Of a stretch of DNA of 64,000 nt, positions 26,101 through 34,100 are shown one piece after another. The first letter of the stretch is position 1. Each line of letters starts with the position of its first letter. Made by a program: the position numbers and the translations under genes. The notes under the pieces were generated by a model. The model worked only from the letters and a program-made list of their open reading frames with translations, searched no databases and was not told the DNA's origin. This DNA comes from Ascaris suum (lineage: Eukaryota; Nematoda; Chromadorea; Rhabditida; Ascarididae). The stretch spans positions 558,001 to 622,000 of the forward strand of contig CM024188.1 in the NCBI GenBank assembly GCA_013433145.1. Direction: 5' to 3'.

Positions 26101-28653
26101 AACGACACTGTGGTAAGAAAGGTGGGATTCAAGGCATATTAACAAGACGGGATGCCCAAGAAAACGTGACTTAAAACAAAATCTCCTGAGAAGAAATATA
26201 CTTTGGCGTTGAACACTCATCTCCAGGATATGAGAAAATGCAAACTTGAAAGGTGAGAAAATGCAAAATGCATGGGATCTCTGATTCATTGACATACGAG
26301 AAGCTTCGAACATATAAGGATGTGGTGAGACTAGGATATCATTTTACCTCTCATTTTCAGCGATGAGTGCGCCATTAAAGCAACGGCACATAAGTGATCA
26401 TTAAAAGCACTGAAAAGTGCTCACTAACGTTAAAATGTTGGCGCTATTTTAAAACGTGGGATAGGTGTAAATACGAATCTGAATCTGAGAAAACAAACAA
26501 CAAAAGTTGTTGTACAATCGTTGTTATAGTCCACCTCCCCTCTCCTGTATTTTTCGAAACAATGTTTATGCATAAACGAGAAGTAAGTGATGAGCGAGTT
26601 TGGGCGAAGCGTCGATCATTTGCTGCTGGCCAATTTCTAAGGAATCTCTAAAATCAAAGGAGATGCAACATATTTTCTGCTTGCCACCACATATAGTAAA
26701 TTGCAAACTTGGTATAGAGCTCCGATCGACAAATCAGTAAACCTGTCTCATAACGCTGCGATTAGAATAAAACGCAATTATACAGAGAAGGATGGAGAAA
26801 TGGCCAAGGCAAGCAAAAAGCGCAAAATTCTCAGTGGAAGGCTTGAAATATTGATCCACGAGAAAACGCTCGCTTCATTCAACTCTTTCACGACTAAACA
26901 AGCGGTTCAAAGGCGTTTCGACTAAACTGCACTACGAACGAGACGCAATATGAACATCATTAGAACCGGCTCCTAGTATGGAACTTTTTAGTGCTAGAGG
27001 GGTCAGTTCAAGAACAGCCGACAAGATGCAAGCGCACGTTTCTCTACTACTCACATCCGTTCTGATACGAATGGAAAGCGTAATTTAACGAACAAGCGCT
27101 GGCGATGCGCAAACTATATTAGCGCACATTCGTTCACTTCAAGCCAGATTTCATCGCTTCTACTAGAAGTGAGCCGCTTCTATGTTTTACCGGGGCTGCC
27201 AAGTGACCTCCACAATGACTTAGTTGGCGCGTTAACAGAGAACGTCAACGATCGGTGAAAACGAAAAGAAAGGATCAGTGAAAATGATCTCAAGTGATGC
27301 TCAAAATCATGCAAATTAACGGCCAAATATGCCGTAGGATAGAACGATCCCCTCTGAGAGAGCAGTTTTCTATCGGCCACATTCTATGTGCCCTATGAAG
27401 AAATAGTCCCCTCAAGCGAATAATGAGAAAAGCCGACAACACCAAATTCTGACTTTCCGCCGCTGTCTCCCTCAAACATGTATCGACCGTGTTGCCGAGG
27501 CGAAGTGCAAATTGCAGTATATAATGAGAATAAGTGGCATATCAAAAGCAAAATTGATCTGGAGGACGTGAATTGATATGGTCGGCGCAAAATTCGAGAA
27601 ACGGAGATGAAAGTGTGATAAACACCAAATGAAAGTGATTTATGAAGTTGTGAAAAGCCTCATGACATGCTATTCAAATGGGAAAAGCTGGAAATTTTTT
27701 TGGAAATTAAATAAAATCAGAAAGCCTGACCTCAGTATTGACTGAGAAGTTGATAGCTTCTGCAATTAAAGGTAAAGGAAGACGATTGATATTATGACGT
27801 AGTTTTTCTCGAAATATCGAAGAAGGCGAGTGGAAAAGGCGCTTTACATAAGTTAGAAAATTTCTTTACCAGCACCATCAAGCAAATAGCGCACTGTCTG
27901 CGTTGGACGGAGCGAATAGCACCAAAACGACTTTGGAAAAGATTTTAAATAAAATTATGCGCGAACGCAAAATTTCGCCTGTCTTAGTAAGGCAATTGAT
28001 GAAGATGGACAACAAAGCATAATCATCATCACGTAAAAACCGATAATTAGCACATTTAAGGAAGCAATATTCAAAAGGCTCATATAAATGCACAACGGTT
28101 ACCTGTGACAATCCATTTCAACACAAATCAACAAGTAAGCACTGCCTAGCAACTGTAAATAAAAACCTTTATGCTAATGTATTCCATTTTTATTTCTGGA
28201 ATGAAGATCGAAGAGATCACTGAAAGCCTTATAGTTCTAAGAAAGCTTATCAAAATATTTCATGTTTACGTGATGCTCTTTGCGAAAATGAAAAAACAGA
28301 ATTCAGTGGCACAAAAAAGCCATTGTTGATACTCTTTGGGCCTTGCCATGATTGGGATCCCATTAAACTCACATCCAGAAAGATAATACAAAATTCTTTA
28401 TACAATGTCAGCCGTAAAATACCAGCATCATTTTAGCGTCTCTCATTTATAACATCTTTCAGTCGGAACAAGCACAGTTTTTAAAGGTGAGAATTAAAAA
28501 CTCGGAGGTTTCGTTTCAGTTCGCACCTCTGTTCTCATATACTCGCAACATTCGCGTGAAAAAAGATAAGATGATACCTTGAACGAGTGGTATGCTGAAT
28601 ATTAGTGAATGGATGAGCAAGCAGCACACCATCATTGCCATAAGAATGGACAT
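130..28653 (-). CDS. ncam-1: NCAM / fasciclin II-type neural cell adhesion molecule (ncam-1 orthologue), whole gene, 18-19 exons
   Basis: Single-pass cell-surface adhesion receptor. The family mediates homophilic adhesion in axon growth and synapse formation. I assembled it exon by exon from splice sites and frame: signal peptide (residues 1-25), Ig1 (about 26-130), Ig2 (131-224), Ig3 (225-319), Ig4 (320-436), Ig5 (437-531), FN3-1 (532-645), FN3-2 (646-743), TM (about 760-780), cytoplasmic tail to about 840. Every Ig has its Cys pair and a Y-x-C motif preceded by D-x-G (for example DSGVYRC, DGGVYTC, DAGLYQC, DYGTYTC). The TM exon carries VDVICFATNRCGLLACF and then KGKDIERG, close to the vertebrate NCAM membrane-proximal signature, which separates it from other IgCAMs. 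N-glycosylation sequons lie at the ends of Ig2 and Ig3, the start of Ig4 and in FN3-1. Length and domain order match NCAM-140. Less certain are the FN3-1 internal splice and the last exon. The 3' UTR probably runs out of the window. Confidence 0.9.
155..558 (-). other. ncam-1 intron 18 (tentative), holds a (TA)n array
   Basis: Non-coding by my reading. The only notable content is the dinucleotide array at 364-438. Short Ile-Tyr open frames here are products of the repeat. Confidence 0.4.
364..438. repeat. (TA)n microsatellite, about 75 bp
   Basis: Uninterrupted alternating TA, giving Tyr-Ile frames on both strands that are not genes. Confidence 0.98.
559..618 (-). CDS. ncam-1: ncam-1 exon 17: cytoplasmic tail
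   Basis: Acceptor catgtgttttag in phase 2, donor gtgagg. After joining exon 16 as Lys it reads SAESNRLLNEGRTEVEISA, an acidic and polar tail piece at the place of the NCAM stretch ending in VEVRTEE. Leaves in phase 2, so at least one further exon is needed. Confidence 0.75.
619..1359 (-). other. ncam-1 intron 17
   Basis: Lies between the transmembrane exon and the tail exon. I found no further exon in phase, no RNA gene and no repeat of note. Confidence 0.7.
1360..1567 (-). CDS. ncam-1: ncam-1 exon 16: transmembrane segment and membrane-proximal tail
   Basis: Acceptor ctggttacag, donor gtatgt, phase 1 in and phase 2 out. A short polar juxtamembrane stretch leads into the membrane segment ILTVGFVLLFVLLVVDVICF. 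Then comes a Cys-rich cytoplasmic start, NRCGLLACFCINCLG, where vertebrate NCAM has its palmitoylated cysteines, followed by KGKDIERGS. This exon is the strongest family evidence in the window. A second GT (gtaagg) inside it was rejected because it would remove the conserved KGKD motif. Confidence 0.92.
1865..2024 (-). CDS. ncam-1: ncam-1 exon 15: second half of FN3-2
   Basis: Acceptor tattattgtag, donor gtaagt. Encodes LLKPLRKYEIRLVAVNDVGN, the FN3 E-F signature again, and ends in phase 1 just before the juxtamembrane exon. It has no in-frame ATG near its start, so it is invisible to a start-based ORF scan. Confidence 0.9.
2025..2962 (-). other. ncam-1 intron 15
   Basis: AT-rich intron splitting FN3-2, phase 0. 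Nothing else is recognisable. Confidence 0.75.
2963..3096 (-). CDS. ncam-1: ncam-1 exon 14: first half of FN3-2
   Basis: Acceptor ggtgttttcag, non-consensus donor gttggt. Encodes APETPQVLHSECLKVCTLSW, then RHPNDHGSPLTSYRIFVREV: strands A-C of the second FN3 domain with its core Trp and Tyr. Phase 1 in, phase 0 out. Confidence 0.88.
3097..4128 (-). other. ncam-1 intron 14
   Basis: Phase-1 intron between the two FN3 domains. Short open frames on both strands show no domain, no signal peptide and no splice support. Confidence 0.75.
4129..4315 (-). CDS. ncam-1: ncam-1 exon 13: rest of FN3-1
   Basis: Acceptor tattactttgag, donor gtgagc. Encodes VDRDFPWQFQAKNVT (with a sequon) and then MRISGLEPKSRYTVRVQALN, the classic FN3 E-F signature Leu-x-Pro-x-x-x-Tyr. 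Leaves in phase 1 at the FN3-1/FN3-2 boundary. Confidence 0.9.
4665..4723 (-). CDS. ncam-1: ncam-1 exon 12b: C strand of FN3-1
   Basis: Encodes VEFLLEKSFEVNEYDFELRG, with the Tyr typical of FN3 strand C, and ends in phase 0 at a gtatgt donor. It is one frame out from exon 12a if the two are read continuously. A 77-nt intron (4800-4724; donor gtcacc, acceptor acttgctcag) restores the frame and gives a more normal B-C loop length. Confidence 0.65.
4801..4896 (-). CDS. ncam-1: ncam-1 exon 12a: start of FN3-1
   Basis: Acceptor tatttttcag in phase 1. Encodes IPDTPSEVNCHEHIYPNFAT and then CRVDGFSDADE, the A-B strands of the first fibronectin III domain. I end it at a weak donor (gtcacc) because reading on gives a stop after a frame change. 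The reading frame itself continues for a further 26 codons past this point, so the exon end is a model choice. Confidence 0.62.
5139..5238 (-). CDS. ncam-1: ncam-1 exon 11: second part of Ig5
   Basis: Acceptor agttttgcag, donor gtgagt. Encodes AGTDESDYGTYTCTAENGIG, then the G strand up to the Ig5/FN3 boundary, leaving in phase 1. A G-rich tract on the plus strand lies about 80 bases upstream of its acceptor. Confidence 0.9.
5239..6129 (-). other. ncam-1 intron 10
   Basis: Phase-0 intron inside Ig5. It contains the G-rich tract at 5320-5351 on the plus strand. The 79-codon plus-strand open frame at 5788-6027 has no supporting features. Confidence 0.75.
5320..5351 (+). repeat. G-rich tract with G-quadruplex potential
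   Basis: A run of GGGG, then 13 G, then GGGG, GGG and GG separated by one or two A or AT. It satisfies the usual four-G-run pattern. It lies in intron 10 of ncam-1, on the template strand of that gene. Confidence 0.7.
6130..6314 (-). CDS. ncam-1: ncam-1 exon 10: first part of Ig5
   Basis: Acceptor gcaattaacag, non-consensus donor gtctgt. Encodes EPTITGHSDTQRALAGSTVE, LSCEASAVPDP and WTWSGP: the B-C strands of Ig5, then a loop and the E strand ending FTKLM. Enters in phase 1 and leaves in phase 0. Confidence 0.88.
6315..7031 (-). other. ncam-1 intron 9
   Basis: Phase-1 intron at the Ig4/Ig5 boundary. No further feature seen. Confidence 0.75.
7032..7176 (-). CDS. ncam-1: ncam-1 exon 9: second part of Ig4
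   Basis: Acceptor tttttgtag, donor gtaagg, phase 0 in and phase 1 out. Contains GEDDAGLYQCVAENEAGS, the F-G strands with the second Cys. About 75 residues separate the Ig4 cysteines. Fasciclin II Ig4, as I recall it, also has an enlarged loop here, so I treat exons 8 and 9 as one domain, not two half domains with missing exons. Confidence 0.87.
7177..10330 (-). other. ncam-1 intron 8 (inside Ig4)
   Basis: A 3.15 kb phase-0 intron within Ig4. It is very AT-rich with A-runs on the plus strand. I searched it for a second-half Ig motif (Asp-x-Gly-x-Tyr-x-Cys) and found none. A 116-codon ATG open frame on the plus strand (8092-8442) has five Cys in its first 70 residues but no acceptor, signal peptide or domain. 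Confidence 0.7.
10331..10536 (-). CDS. ncam-1: ncam-1 exon 8: first part of Ig4
   Basis: Acceptor tttattcag in phase 1, donor gttcga in phase 0. Starts KRPRIKKMHNVTRERGDSVD and continues through LRCSFTGDG and AKWVHQGEEW, so the Cys and Trp of Ig4 are present. An acidic and polar stretch (EVRSEEYTDKDDGAS) follows the Trp and makes the loop to the next strand longer than in a standard I-set domain. Confidence 0.88.
11308..11352. repeat. Inverted repeat, 10-bp perfect arms
   Basis: Arms atgaggcggg (11308-11317) and cccgcctcat (11343-11352) around a 25-base loop, GC-rich in an AT-rich intron. No function is apparent. Confidence 0.7.
11668..11910 (+). CDS. Possible nested antisense gene: small secreted protein, 80 aa
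   Basis: A complete ATG-to-TAA open frame inside ncam-1 intron 7, on the opposite strand. It starts MRLMLVLLHSSCLVIS, which looks like a signal peptide, and continues with a polar, helix-prone stretch (SIEQLHDSVIQEIQNSSQKE). N-x-S/T sequons occur at Asn-Lys-Thr and Asn-Ser-Ser near the start of the mature region, and Asn-Lys-Thr near the end. A splice-like acceptor (tatattgcag) ends seven bases before the ATG, the usual spacing of nematode trans-splice leader sites. No canonical AATAAA follows within 60 bases. I recognise no family. It may be a chance frame; the combination of start, signal peptide and acceptor is why I keep it. Confidence 0.32.
   Translation: MRLMLVLLHSSCLVISCSNKTRTSIEQLHDSVIQEIQNSSQKEMETLKEQCQRRSSESVLLYNLNVMFTSSSRPVNKTME
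12027..12186 (-). CDS. ncam-1: ncam-1 exon 7: second half of Ig3
   Basis: Begins at Asp-Asn-Leu-Glu-Glu-Glu after the acceptor tgtatttgag and ends in phase 1 at a gtatgt donor. Contains SDGGVYTCVASNVV (F-G strands) and an NLT sequon at the end of the domain. A stronger-looking AG (tgtttag) lies 16 bases upstream but gives the wrong phase after exon 6. The weak TTTGAG acceptor restores the frame and resembles the one at exon 13. Confidence 0.85.
14111..14184. repeat. (TA)n microsatellite, about 74 bp
   Basis: Uninterrupted alternating TA in ncam-1 intron 6, flanked by shorter TA and ACA imperfect repeats. Confidence 0.98.
15173..15206. repeat. Inverted repeat / hairpin, 13-14 bp arms
   Basis: Arms ctccccctttccgg (15173-15186) and ccggaagggggag (15194-15206) pair with a single bulged base around a 7-base loop. 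The stem is strongly GC-rich for an AT-rich intron. Confidence 0.75.
15596..15720 (-). CDS. ncam-1: ncam-1 exon 6: first half of Ig3
   Basis: This exon has no in-frame ATG and would be missed by a start-based ORF search. Acceptor gactttcag, donor gtatgc. It encodes PPEITVFEGPEFGRGYEG and then IQCQAVGKPKPEYKWHKNV, a clear A-to-C half of an Ig domain with Cys and Trp in place. Enters in phase 1 after Ig2 and leaves in phase 0. Confidence 0.9.
15721..16714 (-). other. ncam-1 intron 5
   Basis: Phase-1 intron at the Ig2/Ig3 boundary. No other feature is supported. Confidence 0.75.
16715..16861 (-). CDS. ncam-1: ncam-1 exon 5: second half of Ig2
   Basis: Acceptor ctgtttag, donor gtaagc. Contains ESEQDDGEYLCNAAQFSSFE, the F strand of Ig2, and then NVT, an N-glycosylation sequon, near the end of the domain. 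Leaves in phase 1. Confidence 0.9.
16862..18478 (-). other. ncam-1 intron 4
   Basis: Phase-1 intron inside Ig2. Its middle part (about 17,525-17,940) differs from its surroundings in base composition and is listed as a candidate repeat. Confidence 0.75.
17525..17940. repeat. Candidate interspersed repeat with three stem-loops
   Basis: A less AT-rich block inside an AT-rich intron. It contains three perfect stems in a row: GTGAAC/GTTCAC (17794-17799 with 17811-17816), CACGGT/ACCGTG (17850-17855 with 17860-17865) and ACCCC/GGGGT (17904-17908 with 17918-17922). Both strands are open over parts of it without any domain, which fits a short mobile or SINE-like element better than a gene. The copy number is unknown to me. 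Confidence 0.35.
18479..18613 (-). CDS. ncam-1: ncam-1 exon 4: first half of Ig2
   Basis: Acceptor ttatag, non-consensus donor gtcggc. Encodes EGQDAEIVCHVSGDPSLEIF and then Trp, the B-C strands of an I-set domain. It enters and leaves in phase 1. Vertebrate NCAM Ig2 carries a basic heparin-binding strand; I see no comparable basic cluster in this exon or the next. Confidence 0.88.
18614..19129 (-). other. ncam-1 intron 3
   Basis: Phase-1 intron at the Ig1/Ig2 boundary with no further feature. Confidence 0.75.
19130..19275 (-). CDS. ncam-1: ncam-1 exon 3: second half of Ig1
   Basis: Acceptor cgcttacag, donor gtaagt (consensus). Contains DDSGVYRCAARALGG, the F strand with the second disulphide Cys and the typical Asp-Ser-Gly-x-Tyr-x-Cys motif. 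It leaves in phase 1 at the Ig1/Ig2 boundary. Confidence 0.9.
19276..19731 (-). other. ncam-1 intron 2
   Basis: Phase-2 intron inside Ig1, the only phase-2 intron among the domain exons. Nothing else seen. Confidence 0.75.
19732..19900 (-). CDS. ncam-1: ncam-1 exon 2: first half of Ig1
   Basis: Acceptor cttctttcag, donor gtgagg, entering in phase 1 and leaving in phase 2. It encodes strands A to C of Ig1, with the first disulphide Cys in MVVCSIEG and the core Trp in SIDWYKYG. The exon is open throughout and joins exon 3 as Met-Gly-Arg-Val-Met. Confidence 0.88.
19901..28577 (-). other. ncam-1 intron 1
   Basis: An 8.7 kb first intron between the signal-peptide exon and Ig1, if exon 1 is correctly placed. 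A-runs on the plus strand fit a T-rich sense strand. I see no exon, tRNA or rRNA gene in it. Long first introns of neuronal genes often carry enhancers; none can be recognised from sequence alone. Confidence 0.6.
28578..28653 (-). CDS. ncam-1: ncam-1 exon 1: start codon and signal peptide
   Basis: Reads MSILMAMMVCCLLIHS and on to residue 25: a hydrophobic secretion signal with no charged residue. The exon ends CAA G before a GT donor (gtatca), phase 1, and joins the phase-1 acceptor of exon 2 to give Gly-Trp-Ile-Val. An in-frame TAG lies upstream with no other ATG in between, so this Met is the natural start. There is no splice acceptor just before the ATG, so direct trans-splicing onto this exon is not evident. 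It was chosen from the whole upstream region because it combines a signal peptide, the right strand and the right phase. Confidence 0.72.
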
Positions 28654-29500
28654 GCAAATAGGGAATAACAAACACGTCGTCTTCCCACACCAAACGCGAC
28701 ACAAGTTTTGTTGCCTCTATCAACGAGCAGTGATGCTCCGCCCAACGCTCTCGCCTCGTCTCCGAGTGCAACACAACTCCGCCTCTCGCCTTTGTTAGCT
28801 TTGAATTAATCTTCGCAAACTCACCCTGATCTCATAAAGCGGCACATGAAAGCATAAACTCTTTTTTGGACGATCACGCAACGCTAAGACTTTTCACATT
28901 ACATAAGTGGTTGAGACAATAAGAGAAGGCACTAAACATGAGCCTATATTTCGAATGAGGAACCGAAACCGCATGCACAATACTTCACAGTGATCACCTA
29001 TTACTAGTATCCTATCGTCATTTTGAAGTATCCTCCGGAGCTAAAACAAATATTCTGCACAAAAGTATACACGGTTAACAAATTTGAAACAGTGTAGTCA
29101 AAGTACAGTTGGCAATGAATAACAGAAAATCTGCATTTAAACAAGGCCACAAGGAAATGACACCATATGATCCAAAAAGCAGGAACATGTTCGGTGTAAT
29201 CCTAAAAAGCCACTGTAATTAGCAAAAAAAAAAAGCCTCATCCCTGCATCTCCCGTTCCATGCCACCTTCATTCACTCCATTCCCCTCCCGTGACGCTAA
29301 TTTTACATTATTTTTCACATTCGAAAATATTGGCGTCTAAAACTTTTGCCATTTATTTTACATATTACGCAAACAAATAAATTACGATATAATCAAATTT
29401 ATGCGGTAAAAATTTAGATAAAGAGGTCAGCTAAACGTAGCACAGTCGAATTCGTCTATGACTCAAAAAAAATTGCGCTTAATAATTAGCGGTCGCAATA
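28654..29500 (-). promoter_or_regulatory. ncam-1 5' UTR and candidate promoter region
   Basis: Directly upstream of exon 1 the AT content drops. Two GC-box-like motifs occur on the minus strand (gggcggagc, complement of 28735-28743, and gaggcggag, complement of 28778-28786) in a CpG-containing stretch at about 28,730-28,790. I see no TATA box on the minus strand here. Position relative to the signal-peptide exon is the main argument; the transcription start is not visible. Confidence 0.35.
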
Positions 29501-30888
29501 CTAAACGATTAGCCTCAAAACGTTGGCTAAAGCAATTTCTTATTTAAGGAAGAATCTCCGCGGCTTATTACCTACTTTTTCGTCGACTTGCATCCCGATC
29601 GAAACCGCTCTTCAGTTTCGCCGACAAATCACCTGCGCCTCTTATCTCTCAACAAGTTTTTTTTGCACTTCAATTGACACTGCTATGTCGTTTGTGGTGT
29701 GGAGGTTTCCATGGATGACTAATAATCCACGAGAATGATCTTACAGTGTAATAAAAAGTGGGGTTTGAGTTAGTCGTGCATTTTGCGTTCTGATTTCTGT
29801 TGTATCAGCTAGCAGCACCACTTTATTTGCAAAACTCCAATGCTTTTTAAAAGTAATTTATGTGCAATCAAGCTGAATTCCTAAGAAACTTCACTGCTTG
29901 ATCTATTGTTCTATCCTCCCTTTTAAAGCCTCTTAGCTTCTCTGCTAGCCCATCAAACCTCTATTTTTTTTTTTAATTCGAGCTTCCTTGCCTTTGGTTA
30001 CTTCTTTAGTTCATTGTCTAGATACGTTCGTCGACCGTACTCTCAATTGTAACAGGGCAAGGGCGGAGTTTCTCTTATCAAAAACAAATCACTTCTGCTT
30101 AATTTGCCCGCACTGCTTAAAAACATTCTTAGAGACCAGCAAGTAGAACAACGGGGTTTGGACATCGTTTTGAAATCACCCACTTCAGTGAAAATTTTAC
30201 AAAGAGGCTTCGGAGAGTTCGTTAGTATATCCTAACCATAAGTGAGAAGATGGAAGCACTTCCTTCCTACTGATTTGTTTGAATTTTTTGAAATTTCATG
30301 ATATTTCGCGACCTGTATTCCTCTCATGTCATATTCATTTTGGCCCTCAACAACTCGTCTAGAATCGTAGTACACACTGCGGCGAAAGATAACATATGGA
30401 AGAAATTTCTCGACCTCCTCAAGCTTGCATTACTTATGCATCAATTTTCAGAAAATCGCAAATCTTGCAAATTTCCACCGAATGCGTTTAAACTCATTTT
30501 AGTACACACATACTTTATTGCATACATAAATATATTAATATGTTAGAGATCTCATTCAAAAAAATCGAAATTGAGCAATTTCCGTGTGAAATTTTTACGC
30601 AGCTAACATTAAATGTCTATAGCATCAATTATACACCGCGTATGCATGTATCACTCAGATGAATGGATAAATATAAACCTATATAACATAACTGTAATCT
30701 CAACGTTTACTTATAATAAAGATGCTACAAAATGTATAATTTGAGTAGAAGGCATATATAAGTAAATAAAAACCGACAGCTATTTACATGCCAAAATAAA
30801 TATTTTTCCGTTCAGAAAAAATGGACTCCCGTCCTCGTTGCAACAAATGTTTCAGACTTCATTTTCATGAAGGAAATGTAAGGAATAT
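29501..30888. other. Intergenic stretch, no gene seen
   Basis: T-rich on the plus strand around 29.6-30.2 kb, A- and T-rich after that. Short open frames lack domain or splice support. The strand composition begins to change here. Confidence 0.5.
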
Positions 30889-31149
30889 TCACTTCTCCCT
30901 TCTATTATAAAATGTCCTTCGCAGGCTTCGAAATTTTGGGCCCCTTTCCTTCAGAGCAACATACCACTGTGCTATGACTGTGGTTGTACCGTGCAGACAG
31001 GTCCCGTCACCAAGCGGCTTGAAAAATAGAGCTCCCTCTTTGAATATGCCATCTCCCAACGTCCAGCGTAAAGTGTAACCTCCGAATTGCTGTATTTGAA
31101 GCAATTTTACGCATAATGTTGTTATTGCAATAAAGAAAGCAAGACACAT
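30889..31149 (-). CDS. Possible small gene or exon, 86 aa, function unknown
   Basis: ATG-initiated open frame starting MCLAFFIAITTLCVKLL, resembling a signal peptide, then GGYTLRWTLGDGIFKEGALF and a basic end (RSLRRTFYNRREK, stop). It lies 2.2 kb upstream of ncam-1 exon 1 on the same strand. An internal acceptor-like site (caaatacag, just before CAATTCGG) means it could instead be an internal exon starting after the hydrophobic part. It could also be part of a dispersed repeat. It does not join ncam-1 exon 2 convincingly. I do not recognise a family. Confidence 0.3.
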   Translation of the reverse strand: MCLAFFIAITTLCVKLLQIQQFGGYTLRWTLGDGIFKEGALFFKPLGDGTCLHGTTTVIAQWYVALKERGPKFRSLRRTFYNRREK

Positions 31150-34100
31150 AGTTAATTACAACATCAGGTGAAGGCAAGAAAAAAGTGGCAAAGCAATATA
31201 ACGGCGTGGCGAGAGGAAGCTATCAAACGCAATGAATGAAACATATTGCAGCCTTCAGCGGTAAAATACATTCAACGGAACGTGTAATTATAGAGAAGAG
31301 AGCCGAGCAATAGCAAGGGAGCAATCATCCTTGTATTAATGAAAGACCATAGAATGCTTGCAACAATCGACGATGAGGACCAAATCGGAGTAGAAGTGCC
31401 ACAGGATCGGTCGACAGTACTCTATCAAAGCCTCTCTGTAGTGTTCCATGATACTTATATTGGAGGCAATGAAAGGAAATGTTGGCCACTTCTGGCTTTT
31501 TTGCGAAATCTTCAAGCTACAGTGACGCCAATGTGAATTCGCATGCACGTAAGCGCGTGAATGATGAATAATATTTTTCGCTTGCGGAACACCTTGGAAA
31601 GCCGAAAACGGCAGTCATGAGGGAAATTAAAGTACAGCACATTACACTTTTCAACAGTCGTATCATGCTGCCAGCCACAACATCGTCTTCAGCTACCACG
31701 TCTGAATGCCATGCACATGTTCATAAATAGAAAGTGGTTTTTATATGTTTGTGGGTGCTCATTTGCGTGTCTTCTAAAGCAATTCGCAGTCATTGACTTT
31801 AGGAATAACGACGAGGACATGCAATACTCATTTCAAAAAATGACAACAAAAGCTCTGCGTCTATGGTCACATAAGTATCCTCGAGGCGCTTCAAAACTCC
31901 TCAAATATTTCATCCCAGCACCGCGTTTGAGGTAATAAGAAATTGACAATCGCTTAGAGCAGCAAACGCAATGAGGGGTCGATATAGATCGAGTACCCCA
32001 GCATAAACTTGAGTGTTTCATTTTAGCAAAACATATAAACTCAAGCACCTAAATTCACGCTTTTTGATGAAATTAACAACAAAAATATTTCCTTCAGAGG
32101 AGAACCAGCGTCTTTTATTCCTCTTTCGCTTTCAAGACGAGAGTCTTATTTCAATCCAACAAAAATACGGTATTTGTTTGCTTACTAAAGACGTCGAAAG
32201 CATTCAATTGAATGAAACTTCGCCACTCAAATGCTGCCATTTAACAGTGCGAGTGTACATTTACTACGTCGTTTATTCACAATGCAAAACTGAAACACAT
32301 GAGAGAGCGAAAGAAAGGGAGGGAGGGAGATGGAGAGAGAGCATTGCGACGGTGATTAGTAGCGCTAGAATGTGATCGATGCACAGTCGACGTGACGATA
32401 CGCTGAATCAGAAGCATAGCTTACTATGGAATGTATGAATGCTGTCTTAAAGTTAAAGAGGCTTGCTTGATGCTTTACAAATTAGGCGCGCCAATATCAA
32501 TGAACAATTACTTGCTGCATTTCTATTATATTCCCATCTAAGTGATACAATCTCGCTGTTTATCTCTCCATAGACTTTCTATTGCATTTACAAAGAATGC
32601 GTTAAAATTAAGGGATAATTTCGCCCCATAATTTTGAGTACGCCTACATTATATAAAAGCATGTAGCAAAGCATAATGAATTTATTCGGCAATTTCACCT
32701 GTCACCTTCATTTCACAGCTTTCACCTTTTAGTGTATAATATTCTAAACTCTTACCAATCAAGCGCTTGAACTGTATAGGTTTATGTTCATTTGTTAAGA
32801 ACGAATAAATTATTCCTGTGATTACCGTTCATTGGTGGTAGCGGCTTGCGAATTGCGGGAGGAAGAGGGGAAAGGGGGGGGGGTGGGTCGGCAAAATACA
32901 ACTGCCGTTCCTGTTAGCCGCAAAATCAATGGAGAGTGCGAAATGTGTTTGCTTAAAAAAATGCGGAAGCCTCAACTCTGCAAGTGAATTTTCGCGCTTA
33001 TTCATAAAATTATCGTCATTTTTATAGGCACAACTATCGCCAGCTCTCTCAAGAATTGTTTGCACGTCATGATTATGAACACAAAATAATGTATTGCCTT
33101 GTTCCTTGGACAGAAGACCATAATTCAATAGAAGTTCCGCTCGATAAGAAGGCATTTATCGGATATAAGACCTCCTTCCTGACAGTAGCAGAGAAGAAGG
33201 ATTCATTTTAAAAAAAATTGGAAAATGGACAGGAAGCATCTTCGAATAGATGACAATCCTTTCAGTGGTCGGGAAAAACAGCTATCTATTCGAAGGACTA
33301 GGATATATCAATTTTTTGCAGCACAAACATCGAAAAGCCTGCCCTCCGAGTAGCCGGAGCATTGGCTATAGTTCACACAGTTTTTGAAGGTCTGCCCACA
33401 TGCTCTTCCGAGATTGCCACATGTATTTTTGAGGGGAAGTTGTTTCAGTCACAGCAACTGTGGTTTTATAACTATATTGATGCAGTGATTACGTGAGAAA
33501 TTACCAAATTAATTTGGACACTAAAGCGTTGCCAACGCCCGCTCCTGCTTGAGTAGTCCGCAATCTTGCCCTCAAACTTTTTGAAGGGAATTATTTCCTT
33601 ATATTTCCTAACCCGACCTCAATTAATCCTAGTATCGCCCTAAAACGTGGAATGTCCTTACTCATCTCAAGTGTTACAAAAAATTGTTGAGCTTTGTCAA
33701 AACTCGTTTATTTTCCTACATCAGTGTTAATAAAACTCTGTTTCCAATAAGCGTCTGTCCAAAAATCATTCAAAATATTGCGCTTAATTTACAGCCTAAG
33801 ATAATACTGCGGTTGGTATTGACTTCTGATATGATACAATGCGAAATATTTCTTGATAATTTATAACGCATTTCTTCAAGACTCTCGAAGATATGAATTT
33901 CTCGAAATTTTTGAAGAGGTAAATTTTATAAATGGAGACGATTTTGTTGAGGTGAAGATCGTCGCCTGTGCCATGTACAGCATTCCAAGCGTACAGTTTG
34001 TGCAGAACACAAAGCAATTGTCGACTTCTATTTATAAATGGTTCAGTTATTCCTAACGAAAAATTTGACGAGAAAGATCTTTGAACTGTTCCCATGGAAA

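Noticed and set aside
27393..27590. Signal-peptide-like minus-strand frame as ncam-1 exon 1
   Set aside because: It has no ATG (starts at TTG) and only a weak donor; the frame at 28653-28578 fits better.
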